Below are positions 35,201-50,200 of a DNA stretch of 64,000 nt, piece after piece. Source of the DNA: Apostichopus japonicus (Eukaryota > Echinodermata > Holothuroidea > Aspidochirotida > Stichopodidae). The position numbers and the translations under genes are program-made. The DNA is taken from the NCBI RefSeq assembly GCF_037975245.1, contig NC_092568.1:21788501-21852500 (forward strand), written 5' to 3'. Each line of letters opens with the position of its first letter. Position 1 is the first letter of the stretch. The notes beneath the pieces were generated by a model that saw only the letters and a program-made list of their open reading frames with translations, did not search any database and was not told the origin of the DNA.

Positions 35201-38200
35201 TGTGTAGCCTGAGAGAGTGAGTTATTTGTGGGTTGCATGAAGGGTAGACAGGAATGCGGTTTACACACATGACTGGATATCATAATGTGGATCTGTATGA
35301 ATCACAGGGCAAAATGTCAGTTGATCCAGGTTCCAGAGCAGGGCAAAGTTATTACATGGCCTGCCACACATTGTTTTAGTCAAACCTCTCTCTGCAAGTG
35401 AGTTATATTCTGGCTAATGAAAATGGAAGATTGATGAGAGATATAAAATTTATCAAAGGACCTGGTGTCACATTCCCTGATAATGTCAAAAGTGGTACCA
35501 GTATGAATATTTAATGGGGATGATGATGTCATTGGGTGCGATCACAAGCTGTATGAAGCACCAAGCAAGGGTGCCAGTGTAGTACTGGGACTGAGGGTGA
35601 GTGGGTAAAAAGGAGGCTGGGTGTGGTGTTGTCTCATCAGTGTCTTCTTTACAGTGACATACAGTAATTCATATTTATATTAATGTCTTTCCAAATTTCA
35701 TAAGCTGGAGCAATATCCATATTGGTAAATATAACTATTGTAGTATTGTGGAGTTCTTAAAGTGAACTCTCAACTTGAAGTACTACTGTTCGAAATTTTG
35801 AATAGATTTTGAAAAAAATTGTCAATTGTTCTATCCTGCCCTAAATCCCATGTAGCTCAGTAACTTGAATATCTCACAAGTTTTATTTCAAATGAAATAA
35901 TGAAGTAAAAGGTAAAAGTTTACAAATTTGGCTGTTAGATGTGGTTTCATTCGTAATGTGAAAATATGTCCTGAGGATCAAATCAAATGCATTGGTTTTT
36001 ACTTGTCGGTTACCCTGCATTTCATTTAACCAGTTTAAACAAATTGCAGTATTTTTTAAAAGATTTTGAGAGAAATTTCTGAGAAAAGTAGGATGCTTCC
36101 AAGAATGTTGGCTCAGTAAATGAGCTTATAATATACCGCAGAACGGGCACCGTGGGTGATTTAAATATCAGAGGATGTAAAGTGTTAGTCTATTGTACTT
36201 AATGCTGTTCTATTTCCTGCAGGGCATTAAGTAAATCCATCTGCTTAAGAATTACAGAGGAAGTCCCTTCTATTGCCGAAGGGTGCAACCTTACAGTAGG
36301 GGTGTATTCGTAGACATGAATCACAGACTGATATAAGGTCATAGAACTTACTTAATTGCTGTATTGAAACAAATGCCACTTAAATGTTTTGAACAAAAAG
36401 TTTGAAGTAAATACAATAAAATCAGTAGCTGTTAGATGGATTGATATCTTTTTGCCATTGTAAGAGTGTATTTCACCTTCAGATGACTTTTGATTTTTAT
36501 CTCAATACATTACATGTATAGAGATATTGTAACAGTAAGTGGGACTTTCTCTTCTGTTAAAAATTTTTCAGCGTCTTCAAACAAAATTCTTTTTCTCTGG
36601 AATTTCCAGAGCAAGAATATATCATATAGACCAACAAAAGTTACTATTTTTTATTCCAGAATTGTATCTCATTCTGTGACTTTTTCACCGATTTATGTCC
36701 AAATCGGGCCAATTTGGACTGAAAACACACTTTGGCAGACCTGTTTTGCACACGCTCCAAAACTTATGTTTTATGAAAGAGAATAGAATAGAACTGCCTT
36801 TCAACAGTGGTATCGTCTAAGATAGGGTCCTATGTATTATATATTTTATTAAAATTTTAAACTTTCATTTGTTGTTTACAGGTAGGTATTAATAAGAATT
36901 TTACTACGTGTATATGACATTTAATGGCTTTTATTTGCTTTATTTGATGTTTAAATGATTTTTCTTTCTTAAAACAACACTGAGCTGCCGCCCCTACTTT
37001 TAGTAAAAAGGTCTGTTTTTGATGATTAAGCCCCGCCCCCAAGTCTGTTTTGTAGCAGATTGGCTATGACTCATAACAGCTACATGTTAGATATATACGA
37101 AAATGGCTACCCTCGCGAACAATTTTCTGTTCTGTAGTTACTGTAGGTACGCGAGGTGTTAGTGTATTGCATGCTAATTACATTCTGTACTGCTGAATTC
37201 TACGTAGGCTAGTGCATTTAATTTATATTAGGCCTTGGTTTTTGTAACATCCATTTAAGGATAGTACTGGTGTTCAGGTAGCTTTTCAGAGCAAGGGCCA
37301 TGAAAAGTTTGTTTGATTGCCCTTCATGTATTTTGTATAATTACGTATACACATTCTTGTATTTCTCAAGGCTACTTACTGTAGGCCTAGTGCAATTTAA
37401 AAATATATATATATATATATATATAGGCCTAGGCCCCTAGGCCTATTAGGCTTTCAGTGATAGCCACATTAGCATTGTACTGGTGTTCAGACAGCTTTTC
37501 CTAGGAAGGTCCAGGGTAAGTTTGTTTGATGGGTACGTATAAAAGAGGAGCCGGCCAAAGCATCACAACTTTGATAAGACTATAAAAATTGTATAAGGTT
37601 ATGTTTTATTTATAAGGATATAAGATGTATAAGGTTATAAGAAGTATGTTTAGCTTTCTTTTGAACCTGTAATGTTTGACATCAAATGTACAAAGAATTA
37701 AAATAAAATAACAAAATGGAGAGGAACTGAGGTGGCTATTAGGGGAAGAGGAGGCCACCTATCACTTGCATATAAAAACTTGTAATCTTCTTTTACATTA
37801 TTTTTTCCAAGTCATAAATCCATGAAATCTTCATGTCCGAAAAATTGAGATGGAAAAACGTGGGTTGTTTTGATATCTAGAAGTGAACACAGTTTTGATG
37901 GTAGTCACCACTACAGTCTTCAGTAACGTACAGTAGGTCAATAGGCCTAGCTCTCAAGACAGGCATGAAGAATATGGTCGAGTTGTTCGCCTCTTCTAAT
38001 TTGGCTGTTGTCATTGACGTCAAACTATATGACCAAAAAGTCCAACAGAGACTGACCTAAGATGAAGGATACCACATAAAAAACAAGTTCTTAAATATTC
38101 TATGACATTACTAAACCTTGCAACGTCGTTCTTTCGACTAACAGGCAATGAGCGCTAAAGGCAAGACTAGCAGGATAAAGTGTAACCTGCAGAGACTATT

Positions 38201-41200
38201 CGTGGCAAAGTAGCAAAAATGCAAGTTATATATTTGTTGTACCATGATTGATATTGATAATTGTAGAGACAGAGCAAAGATTTGAAATTAGGAATCAAAA
38301 TTAAAACTTCCAGTATTGAGATACTGCATCATTGATGCTCTTGTTTGTAAATGGTTCTGTGATTAACTTCAAAATGTGCTGATACAAGCATCTATGTTGG
38401 ATATAAGTGTTATTATATAAGGAGAGGAAAAGGAAAGAAGAAAATTCATTTGTATATCTATGAGTAATTATGACCTCTTTTGGATTTGCTTGATGACTGT
38501 TAAACAAACAACAGATGGTGAAGTAGATCTCTGACTTTGTCTGTCCTTGTCATATATCTTTATCAGGCATTTACAGCGGACTAAACTTTCAGTTTCTATG
38601 GTAATATAGCAGTATATACAGTATATATATATACAGTGGAATTACGACCTTCCTTACCGGTTTCAAACCTCTGGACATACAATCAGCGTCCATAGCCTAG
38701 TGGTTAGGGTGTTCGCATATAAAGCGGGAGGCCAGAGTTTGAATCCTGGTGGAGGCTGGAAGTTTTTTCACTGTTCTGGATTTTTCAACTCACTACAATT
38801 TCAGTTATATATATATACACATGCATATACTGTACATACACACACACACACAGTAGCACTGTAGCAGTTGTATGAACATGGCAATCAATGACTTCCCTTA
38901 GGTTTAGTTCATTGAACTCATCTTTCACTGTATTTGAATATAATGTTCGCCAAAAGGAAAAACATCCACAGGGTTGGGGCCATTCTGGCACAGAGAGAGA
39001 TAGAGATGCGCTACTGTTTAATTCTGTTTTTTTTTGTAGGAAGTAACATATATGTGTCAAATGGAAGTTAATCAGTGACAAAAAAGTCAGACTAGGTCAA
39101 TTCAGTGCAAAGTAGAGGTGAATTTTTTTTGCTATTTATATAAAGTTATTTACTTCACTTCTCTCTTACCTGTTCCCTTAACCTACGCACAATTCTTTAG
39201 CTTAGTGAGTATATTGGAGCTCGAGTGAGTATAGTGGAGCTTAAGTTAGTAAATTGCTGTTCAGAAGTTAATGTTTTGAAATAGAACATCTTTTCTTTTG
39301 GTTCATCCAAACTACTTTAGTCCCTTTACGATTTTTTTCTAGCAGTTTAGCTTGTGCTATCAACAGTAAGTAGGTAGCTCTCTGCATTTATTTGTTTTTG
39401 TTTTTTCTTGACCAAGTACATGCAGCCTACTCCTGTTCCAAAGTTGATTTTATCATGGAGAATTATCTCTCTGCCTCTCTGTTCCTTCATAGTTCCAGTT
39501 TCTATCGTGAAAATGTTTAAAGAAAGAACAACAAGTGAAATAGTGTCATGAATGTGACTCCTCTTAAGGTTGGTTTTTAAATAAGTACGGTACTATCTTC
39601 TCTTCCGACATAAATGTTCGCCAAGAGGTATAAGACATCATCTATCAGGAAGGGGCCATCCAGGGATGGAGACTGACATGTGACCAGGTACTAAATGCGT
39701 CAATGTAATCAATTCCACCTTAGAGGCAGACTGGAAAGGTCCTCTCGGAGGTATTGAAGTATGAAATGGAAGTTAAAGTAGTGTAATTTCCGCTGAAATC
39801 ACAGGAAATAATTGCAGCCTCGTCAAGTGAAAATAAGGGATGAAATATGTTGCAATTTGTTCGTTGATTTGAACGAGAATGTGAATGTATTGCTGTCGGG
39901 AAATTGTTGTTACTGTGGAACACCATTTTTTGAATGGTTTTGTACAAACACACTGCGCTTCCTCCTACTGGGTGGATTTCTTTTAGTGGGTAAACATTTT
40001 AACTGAAGAAATAGAAAAGACAAAGTTGGTGTGGATTATATACAGTGATGGTGAGGGGTGGGGGGGGGTGGGGGTTGAGGACAGAGAGAGGCAGAGTTTA
40101 TTACTTTCAACTCATCCCTGAATGTTCTATTTGATAAATGGATGAAAATAAATGGACAAAGTTTGGATTGAAATGGTTGAGAGATACTCAGTGCTTTTGG
40201 ATAATTTTTTTCATTGATACAGAGCTCTCTGTAAGAAATTGTAAAGAGAACAACAACTGTGAGAAATACTATGCTTTATATAATAAATAAGTAAAAACTT
40301 TAAAAATAAATCTGGTGGTTATGATAATGAAGAGGTAGCAAAAGTAACAGCAGTTTAAAATGAAATCTTTATGATATCAAATCCCTTTCAAAACTTTATA
40401 TTCAAAAGTCATGCTAATAACTGGACATACAAAAGATCAACAGTTCAGTTTATCATATTGAAATTAAAACAAATTATTTTTTAGACGAATGCAAGGGAAT
40501 AATTTGTCTGGTATTGCATAGCAGAATGCAATGCATATTGGTCAAATTGCTATACAAGTCCAAAATTGTATCGGACTGTCTTACACATGAACCATAGTAT
40601 TTTTTAGATGACAAAGGTTGTGAGGAGACAGGTAAGCTCGTCACTCGTAAATATCCAAACCAGTAAGTTTTGAAATAACTGCTACACAAAACTTGAACAC
40701 TAAATTAATATCTAAAATGTGTATATGAGAGTGCTACCTGATCTTGTTTCCATGGGAACAGTCTAATTTTGTGACGGACTGTGTTATAGATTATGTTATT
40801 GCTGGACAAAAGTTTGGCCTTGTTCAATATACAGTACTGGTTTATGGATACTAATGAACCTCTTTGGGTTCATTTCTATAAACTTTTTTTTTTGAGGAAG
40901 TTCTGGAGGAAGTAATAGAGTAGACATGATATGAAATACACAGCAATTTTTATATTTCAGCTGATAGGAGGATATGTCGGTTTAAGCAGTCAAAGGGTCT
41001 CTCCAACAGCAATTTAACATTAACTTCCTTGAATTTGTGGTTACAATTGTGTGGACACAGTTGTTGCGGTATTAATCACATCTCTTCTGGTGACAACTAT
41101 CATCGCTTGTAAATACGAAAAACCAACATGGTTTTGAACTTTTTATGAACATTTGAATGCATCTTGTTCTGAAGGATCGAGTAAACATTGTGGATTGAAA

Positions 41201-44200
41201 CGTAAATATTTTTAGTGATGAAACTAATTTCCAAGGGGTAGGGGGATGGAAGAGCTTGGGACATGGACAGATGGCATTTGGGATCTCCCGAACAATTTTT
41301 GGCTTGAAGGCTTTGCATGTGGAAGGAAGTGAATGAACCCCCCCCCCTTCCCCAATGTACCTCTTACTCAAACCCATCTCTTCCCCCATCTCGCCTTGTC
41401 TCCTCACATCCATGAAAAAGCATTCCTTTTCGTATCAGAAATGTCTCTCCAAAATTGAAATTAAATACCTCATCATGGTAGGATTGAAATTGTTTCTCTT
41501 GCTGTGACAAAATGATGTTACATGCCATGTGTTATATAGCCAAAAAAAACTGCAGAAGTTGGCACTGGCTGGGAGCTTCATTTATTGATGTTATTAAAAT
41601 GAAGCTTCTACACTGTTGGGTGTGACTTGTTTAGTTACAGTGTATGTTAATGTCTCTGAGTCATCTGTTGCATTGTCATCCATCTTGAATCGTTTTGTTG
41701 ACTTTTGAGTCTAGGTGAGTAATGGAGCATGGATAAGAAATTTGCAATTTCATTTGGTTTTAAATTCTCTCACTCTATACCTGCTATGTAAATGTTACAG
41801 TCTGCATAATGGTGAATGTGTTGTACAGTATGTGTATAGTATGTCAGACTCAGTGACATAAATACTTGTGGGTTTTTCAGTGATGAAGTCAATTATTAAG
41901 TCTGAATTTGGTAACTAATGGTAACTAACATCAACAGACACACACAACAAAGAGGGAAAAAGGAAAGAAACAAAATTAACAAAATGACATGAAAAGGAAA
42001 AAAGGTTGAATCAGGAAAAAGGAAGAAATATTAAGAGCTGGATGTTTATAGGTTTTAATTCATTTGTGTGTGCAACTTTCAGTTTGTTTTGCAACATACA
42101 GTACTTTAGTTAATTTTATGTTGCATCTTTTATTTTCATGAATTTGTCTGTATTGCAATTTTTAAGTTGCAACAGGATTCACTTCTTCATGTTGAATTTT
42201 ACAGTGCTAACTTATTTGTATAATTTAGATGGTTATGTAGTAAAACGAGCGTGTTCGCATTAAGTGAAATACATGTATTTATATCTAATTAAACTATAAC
42301 ATTTCTCATCAATTACACCACAGTTGGTACAAATGGATGGTTTGCTACAGTCTGGTTGTATGAACCATAGATCTATAAACAGGATAATGAACATGAAAAT
42401 ATTTATGTTCAGTTATTCAGTCATTATTGACTACTTTTAATTCTTGTAAATTACTCTAAACTTGGAAAGCAAAGGATGGTTTATTATACCAACCTTACAC
42501 ATGAATGGTCTACTATTTTGTTGTACGTAAGAAAAAAAATTTAAACAGGATACAACAAGCTGGAAAACCTCATTTACAATTAGGCGTGGAAGGTCTCCTT
42601 GATAATAATCTCACAGTGGCTGTGGAGTGCAATTGGTCACTCAAACAAAACCTGGTCACAGTTTAAACTCTGAGTACTGTTTCTATCCCAGTTACCAACA
42701 ACAGTTTTGGTTTCCTATTTGTCTTTTTACTGCTTCTAGTTTGTTAATCCTTGTCAGATATCAAGGTTCAAGGGTCAGAGCAAAGATAAAGATTTGAGGT
42801 TTTTAGTTTAATTGGTAAGAATTAACCTCAATGGTTTACTTAAGGTTAAATTGACCACACTGTATCGAATTTAACTGTGTAGGAATATAGTTAAATTGAC
42901 AGTAGTTGTTCTTTTCTCAGAAAGGTGTGGAAAGGTTAAGGGAAAGAATGTGAATACAAAATAAAGATGAAGGCCTCTCTGCCTTAAAAGAGTACTGGCC
43001 ATAGGAGACTACTGGCCTCCATTCATATTATAAACACCTTACATGCTCTTCATCTTGATATACTGTATCTATGTGAGGTTATGATATCAAAGCTTAGATA
43101 CTACAAACATGAAACCATATATACTGTTTTAGGGAGATTTTGCCTTGGACACTTAATAGACTCAAAACATTGATGACTTTTTTTGGTCAGATTACAAACA
43201 ACATTCTGTGCAACAGCATATGTTTGAATTCATGGAAACATATGTTGATTGTTATCCTGTAGAGTTGATGAATTAGATGTTTCGATTTTATTTATGTAAA
43301 TGATGGACAAACTGTGTACTTAAATAGTGTGCCAAAATAAGGACTAAACATTACTAAAGTGGCAAGTTGGAACTGTAGTTTGTTAGTCTTGTAAGTTCAC
43401 AACTTCTGCTATAATAAAAACTAAAATCTAAAATGAAAAAAAAAATAGATCTATACTAGCTCTGCAGAGAGTCATCTATTGTAGTGCAATTGTTTTACTG
43501 TATATATGTTATTTATTGGAATTCTCTGAAAAAATTTTCAGTTTTTGCCCAATATAAATATTAACTTTATTTTATTGTGTACATTGTGGAAGCTGAATTT
43601 ATTATTAAAAAGCTATCTCAGCATGCCATCAACTTTTGTTAATTATGAAATGTAGTATTTAATTCTGACTTCAAAAAGGTAATCTTTCAAATGAAAGCAA
43701 AGATACGGGCATGTTAAACTGTTTACCTTAGGTTCTCCTCTTCAAGTTAAGAGTGCCTTTAGGATAGAGTGCCTTTAGGATAGAGTGCCTTTAGGATAGA
43801 GTGCCTTTAGGATAGAGTGCCTTTACAAAGTTAAAGTACTTGTTCTGACCCAGTATTGATTCTTTCCTCTTTTATTTGTAGTGTTATTATTTGTAAAAGG
43901 TTTTGGGGCGGCAATCCTTTTGCCTTGTCTAGGTGTTTGTGATTCAGACATATACCATTAACTATTTAAAGTTGCGTCTATGAGCTTTAGTCATTCTTAA
44001 TAGAGAGTAGTTAACTTTGTTTTGAGTCATAGTCGACTTGTCAGAAAGCAGACAACCTTTTTGATTGTAACTGCATGCTGAGATATATGCACTCTTAACA
44101 GATACTGTCTCACTTAAAAGTGTGACTGGTCCATAAAGGGTGTATGTACAAGGCTATTGTTCTCACCCTTCAATGGTACTTCACCCAGTGTGTATAAATG

Positions 44201-47200
44201 CTCAAATTCAATGTATAAGCTGTACAAAGTTCATGAAACTTTTAAGTGTCTTTTTTTCATAAATGGTCTGTATTTTCCTTCAGTTTTTCCTACAGTACCA
44301 TGTATTACTGAAAATAATAAGAAATAATTCAAGTCATGGTACTATTAAGACATTACACATTTTGTGATATACTGTAAACTTTCTCGAAGTCATTACATAG
44401 AAATGATGACATTTGTATTAAAGAGCAATAAAACCACAATTCTCTTTCCTATCACTATTTTCAACAGCTTGCACAATAACAGTAAAATGGCCCTCCTCGT
44501 CGAACACAAACTTCAGAATTAACCATCTTTGTATATAAAGCAACATATCGTGTGCATGCTCAACTTTTTGAGAAGAACAAAAACAAAGAGTGCTAAATTT
44601 AGGTAACTGTTCTTATGTGTGGCTAGACCAGGTGGTGTGCACTCTTTTGTTTATTGATTATTCATTTCTTTCACAAATTTTCTCTGTGTTCCAATAAGCA
44701 ATATGGTTCCTTTGCACTCTGAATTGAACAAATTTACACGTATTTTAGGGGTAAATTTTGTTATATAGGAGCAGGTGGTCTTATCAAGTTCTTTTGTACT
44801 TTTGTGTATTCACAGTAAACTTGTGTTTATAGTTGTGTGGTACGTTGTTATGTGACAGTGTGTGTGTCAATATAAAGCACTGTGAATATGTCACTGAGTG
44901 TTTATTTGGAATCTGAAGGACAACTGAAACGAGAAGCAAGAAAATTTATATCAAGTCCATTAGTCCAATCCATTTGGTGAAAATAGTCTAATAAACCCTT
45001 GTGTTTCTTCGGGAGTTTCGTTTGCTCAATTTCGTGTTATAGTTTGTCGATTTGGTTTGGAAAAATGGGCAACCAAATGGATCCTAGATAAGAAAGAATA
45101 TGAGTGTCTTATAGGTGTTCCCGACTAGGCTAGAATGACAAAGACCCAACATTTATAGCCACGAACCTTGACCTCTGCAAGTCATCTATGTCTGACAGTG
45201 TTACTGTGTTTAAATTACCTTGAAGACATTTGCTAACATTCAAATTGATGTTTTCAATGTCTAGGCCGGGAGTAATTAAATACCGAATGTCCACACTGAA
45301 TTTCCATTTCCTTTATGATGAATACAATTGGTGGCATAGTGAATTGCCTTAGAATTTATACTAAGTACATAGCAAAATGTTAGCTAAGTGAACTTTGTAT
45401 TGAAATTGGTTTGGTATTGAGCAACAAAAGCAATATTAGGGTCTCACCATGGTCTTAATTTTGGTGTGGTAATTGGCTGTAAAAGTAACGCTCGGAGATA
45501 CATGTATACATATTTCGGAGATACATGTATACATATTTCAGACATCACAATCCTTATTTAGTGTTAGAACAGTAATTTAGGGAAAGAAACTTTTGGATAC
45601 TCTCCGAACACAATAATATCCCACAAATGTCAAGCCTAGGACTACAGAATGGAAGATCTCATGTAATAATAGTGTGTAGCATTTTGTGCTTCTAGGTGTA
45701 TGATCATTGTTCATGCAGTGAACACTGGTCAACTTATCCTTGGCATTCAACTTGATTTCATTCACAGGCAGCTTACTTAATTGGGGAGAAAACTATTGAG
45801 GGGAGAAACTTGACACCTTCCATGTTTGAAATAAACCTCTATCCAAACAAATGCACAGAATTCATTGCTGGGATGAGTTTTAATCACCATTGTTGCTAGG
45901 CGACATACAGCTAAAGGGTTCACCTGGTGTACATTGAGCTGAACCTCAGAGGGCTTTGGGTGATAAGAAGGCTGAGTTTGTGTGTAGCTAGGCTACATGT
46001 ACAGTATATATAGCATAATCATAAAAATACTGAACAGGTACAAATCCTGCTGTAAGTACTGTAGTAAATAACCAATGATCCACTACTACATATGTAAGTT
46101 GGTATCAATATATTATGGTTTTTAACTTTTTATAGCATTTCCAATGCTTGTAAGAAGGAGAATGGTAGTGGGAGTGATGCACTTGTATGTATTCATGATA
46201 AATGATAGATCCTGCATCCACCAACTATGCATCTCTCAGTTAGCAAATTGCTTATCCACTAAAGAGCCTGTGTAAGAGACTATGTAAAAGTAAGTTGGCC
46301 TGACGTTTCCAATAATCCTAGAAGGATCAACTTCAGAGGCTCAATGGACATTTAGCCTCTGAAGAAGATCCTGCTAGGATCAAATTCAGGCCAACTTACT
46401 TTAACACAATTATGAATCTTGTCTGTATAACATAAATGGTGGGAGATGTTATAGCAGAGAAGGGCCATCACTCCTTCTTTCCTCCCTCCTTCACTGCCCC
46501 CCCCTTTCATCCGTATCCCCCTCCTCCCATTTCCCCTTCCTTTCATAGTGACAGTTATGGTTAGTCTTACAACCTGTAACACTGTAAAATTTTGAGGGAA
46601 ATCTGGACCTATTGTCCTTTTGATTGAAGCTATTCAGAGTTGCTTTTGTTTTCTGGGCTGTTGAAGGAAGCATGGTGGTATTTAAATGATAAAAACTACT
46701 TCTTGAGACTCTGAAGAGTATTGTGTGGAACCTCTCACCTTTTTGTCAAGAGAATGTTTTGGTGTCAAGAATTCCTGAAATTCTTTCTGAAGTTCCCATT
46801 TATCTTGGAAATCCTTTAGGTTTCAAACAAAGCAGATGTTGATACATAACAATGTCACACAATTTAGTCAGTGGGATTTAGTATGTGCTTGGAAAAAGAG
46901 ATCATTGTTTTCAAAGTGTTGTGTTGGATGTTTTAAAATGGTACCTGTTGATGGTCATGCTCTCCTCTCCTCTCATAAGTTCCATCTCACAGTCCTGACC
47001 AACTTCAGATGAATCAGAAGATTTAAACACAGTTTTAATTGTTTTTTCTGCAAGCATTGTCGATGACCTATCTAGATTTCAGTTTGTTAACATGTATACC
47101 TGTATAATAACTTGGCATTGCAAGCCCTTTCCATCCCATCCCGTCTGGTGTTAGCAAAAGTGTATTTTGCTGTAAGCTTATTTAGGAGATGAATAAAGTT

Positions 47201-50200
47201 TATGTATGCACACATTAATGTATGTTGATCATTATTTATCACTATCGTTTTAGAGCCAATAATAATAATTTGAAAAATGATAATAACCAAACTGACAAGG
47301 TTCCAACCGATATCAGTATAAATGTTGGACGGATCATACTGTATGTCTTAGGACTGACCTTGATAACTTACTGACACCCAGGTTTGTTTTCAGTGACAAT
47401 TCTTGCAGTATGTTTCAAAACAGAGATGTTTCAAAACTTTCATGGTGTTAGCAAACATTTGCATTAAAGAGAGTTGGACCTTAATATTAGTACCATACAT
47501 ACAGGGGTTTCTCAAGAAATAGTCTACAAGGAATAGAGGATAATATTGGATCGAAAAAGAGGTCTAGGATATCAAACTCTCAGGATACCTTGATGTACCT
47601 GTAGGGAAAGCAGTAGGGTGTTCAAGGGCCTGCATCATCTGGATAATTGCAAAATTGTGGCCCCCCCCCTTGATTTGCAGTAAGTGTATTGCCTTTTTTC
47701 ATTATCGAGTGCCATGGATTTGTTTTCAAAATTGCTGAAGTTTCCAAATTCTATATAATTCTATTCAACTACTTTGTGGTGAGTTGTGACTATAGCATGG
47801 GATATCAAGAATGTTAACACTGTTGTTTCTCATAATGATGGAAGAATGAACCACATGTATGAAATAATACGAACTGTTTACAACTTTATTATCTGACAGA
47901 GCTTGTAGCCTTACTCTCGAAGCTTTCTTCTTGAAGGGAATAATTCCTCCGATATCGCATGTAGCAAAATGCTATGCAAAATTGGCAAATTGCCAGTGCA
48001 AAGAAGTGTACAAGCAGTTCTTGTGCACAGGAATCATAGTATTGTATAAGAGACAAAGTACAGAGCCTTCAGAATTACTATACATTATTTGAACACTAAA
48101 TTAACCCTGTCTTGGCCCACTAGCACTTTAGAAACTGCATGATATTGTAATAGCATATCCACAGTCCCTGCAAAGCCTGTCCCTATTAATACCTCCCTAG
48201 TCTTGCCAGGGTATTCTTGGAATGCCTAGAAACTCAAGTCATAAAGTCCTTTCCTTCCCCACATTAAGGAGCGTTGTACCAGGCTATATCATACTCTGTA
48301 TACATTACTGAGTGATGCTTTCAGCACTCATATTAATCTGACAAAAATTTTAACAAGAATATTTTGTATTATGATTTTGTTGTGCTTAATCTCAGAATAT
48401 CTCCCTTCCATTTTAACTAGCTCTTGTGGGCTTAAAGCTCTTTACCACAAATATGTCTTCTCAACACTGTTTTCAAAACAACCTATGGACTTGCTTCAGG
48501 GCCCTAACATCAGAAGGTGCTGAAAAATGATTTACTTCTGTTTTTATTTTTCACCCAGAGATCCATGGCTGATTCCAGATTTGTTAGTGACTAAGTAGTT
48601 AGTACATTTATATTAAATTTTTACATAGATGCTTCTGGAAGGTTGCATGGTAGGTATCAATGAAATTGTTTTTGGCAGACAAGTTCAGTTCTTGCTTAAT
48701 TCTGAATGTAGTATGCTGTAGTGTAGCATAACATATGTAAATTGAAGTGTATGGTGTCATGTAACAAACAAACATTTTCTTTAGAAATCTCCTCCCCTAT
48801 ACCTGTCAACACTCAACATAGACACCTTCCCTTATATATCTAATCTAAACCAAATGGCCTCAATTTACAGCCCTAGCCCCCCACTCCACCCCACTCCTAC
48901 CCTCCTCTCTTCTTTTGGTTTAGCATGTATTACAAGTCACTCGGATCTTGTGTAAATTAACTCCTAATGAGGTTACGTTGTCCTGTCTCAATTTTCATTG
49001 TTAGTCTGAGCTCTGTAATTGAGTGCAACTTTTATCGTAAAGCAATATTGTACAGTACAGTACAGTACAGTATATTATAGTACAGTATAGTACATGTATG
49101 GCAACAGCATATCAACACTACATTACATTCCGTACTTCATTCCTTCCCTTCTCAAATAGCCATCAGATGCAGTTTCAAGATAATATTTAAACAGCAATGA
49201 AAGTTACACCCTTTGTTTCTTAATTTTATAAAATGGGAATGCTGTCTATAGTATTTCCATTTAGATACTGATAAATCAAACTCTATCTTAGTCTTTATAA
49301 TGTCTGTCTGCAGTAATCATCATTTTTTTCCCCTTCGAATTCTTGTTTATGTACTTTATGGTGACATTCATTGATATGCGTATCCTACAGTCCCCATCAG
49401 AGTAATTACACACACAGCGAATGCCTCTTCTCTTTCATAGGAAAGTTATTAAAGGGGTGTGTAAAGTAACGACACAAATTCAAAATAATTCAGTCGGAAT
49501 ATCTGTTTGAGGTTTTGATCAATAAAGTAAGGGAATATGAAATTGTGTACATCAGAAAAAAAGAAATGTGAACAAGATTCCTGGTTTGGAAAATCGGTTG
49601 GCATTTCATCAAAAGTAAATTTCACATGTAATGTATTTATATTATAGTAAAGATAATTTATCTTAAAAAATTGAAGAATTTTTCCAAAGGTATAAATATT
49701 CTTTAAATAATGAAGTTAATTAGCTCAATGGTTTAAGGTTTCTTTTAAATAGTAAAAACATATTTTTTGTAAGAAACATGGTCAGCGGATGATTTAGTTA
49801 GAGTGATTTGTTGTTGTGATGTGTTTTGATCAATTCTGGAAGTGCAAAATGTTGCTTTGAGGAGTGGTTTTGATAAGATGTAACCTGCTATTAAAATTGA
49901 TTCAAAACATTTTAAGCAAAATAGCTTTTACAAACTTCTGTAATGTAAAGCATTCTAACCTGCGAAAATGACAGCCTATAGTGTGTCGTGTGCAGATCTT
50001 CCATTTCATTGTATAACCTTCCTTTTATATCCTCAAAACAAACTTTCTGTATTTTTTGTACAGAATATTATTCTACTTTAATTAGCACTGCATTATCAGT
50101 GATCATGATTCTCTTTCAAATTATGAAGTGAAAAATATACAGAGATGTGAAATGTTCCTCACTTTTGTATCAATTTTTAGTTGAATTTAAAATGAGCTTT

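Noticed and set aside
36490-36786. 98-codon ORF in intron 3 as an exon
   Set aside because: No acceptor/donor pair that fits CCDC88 phase and no family similarity.
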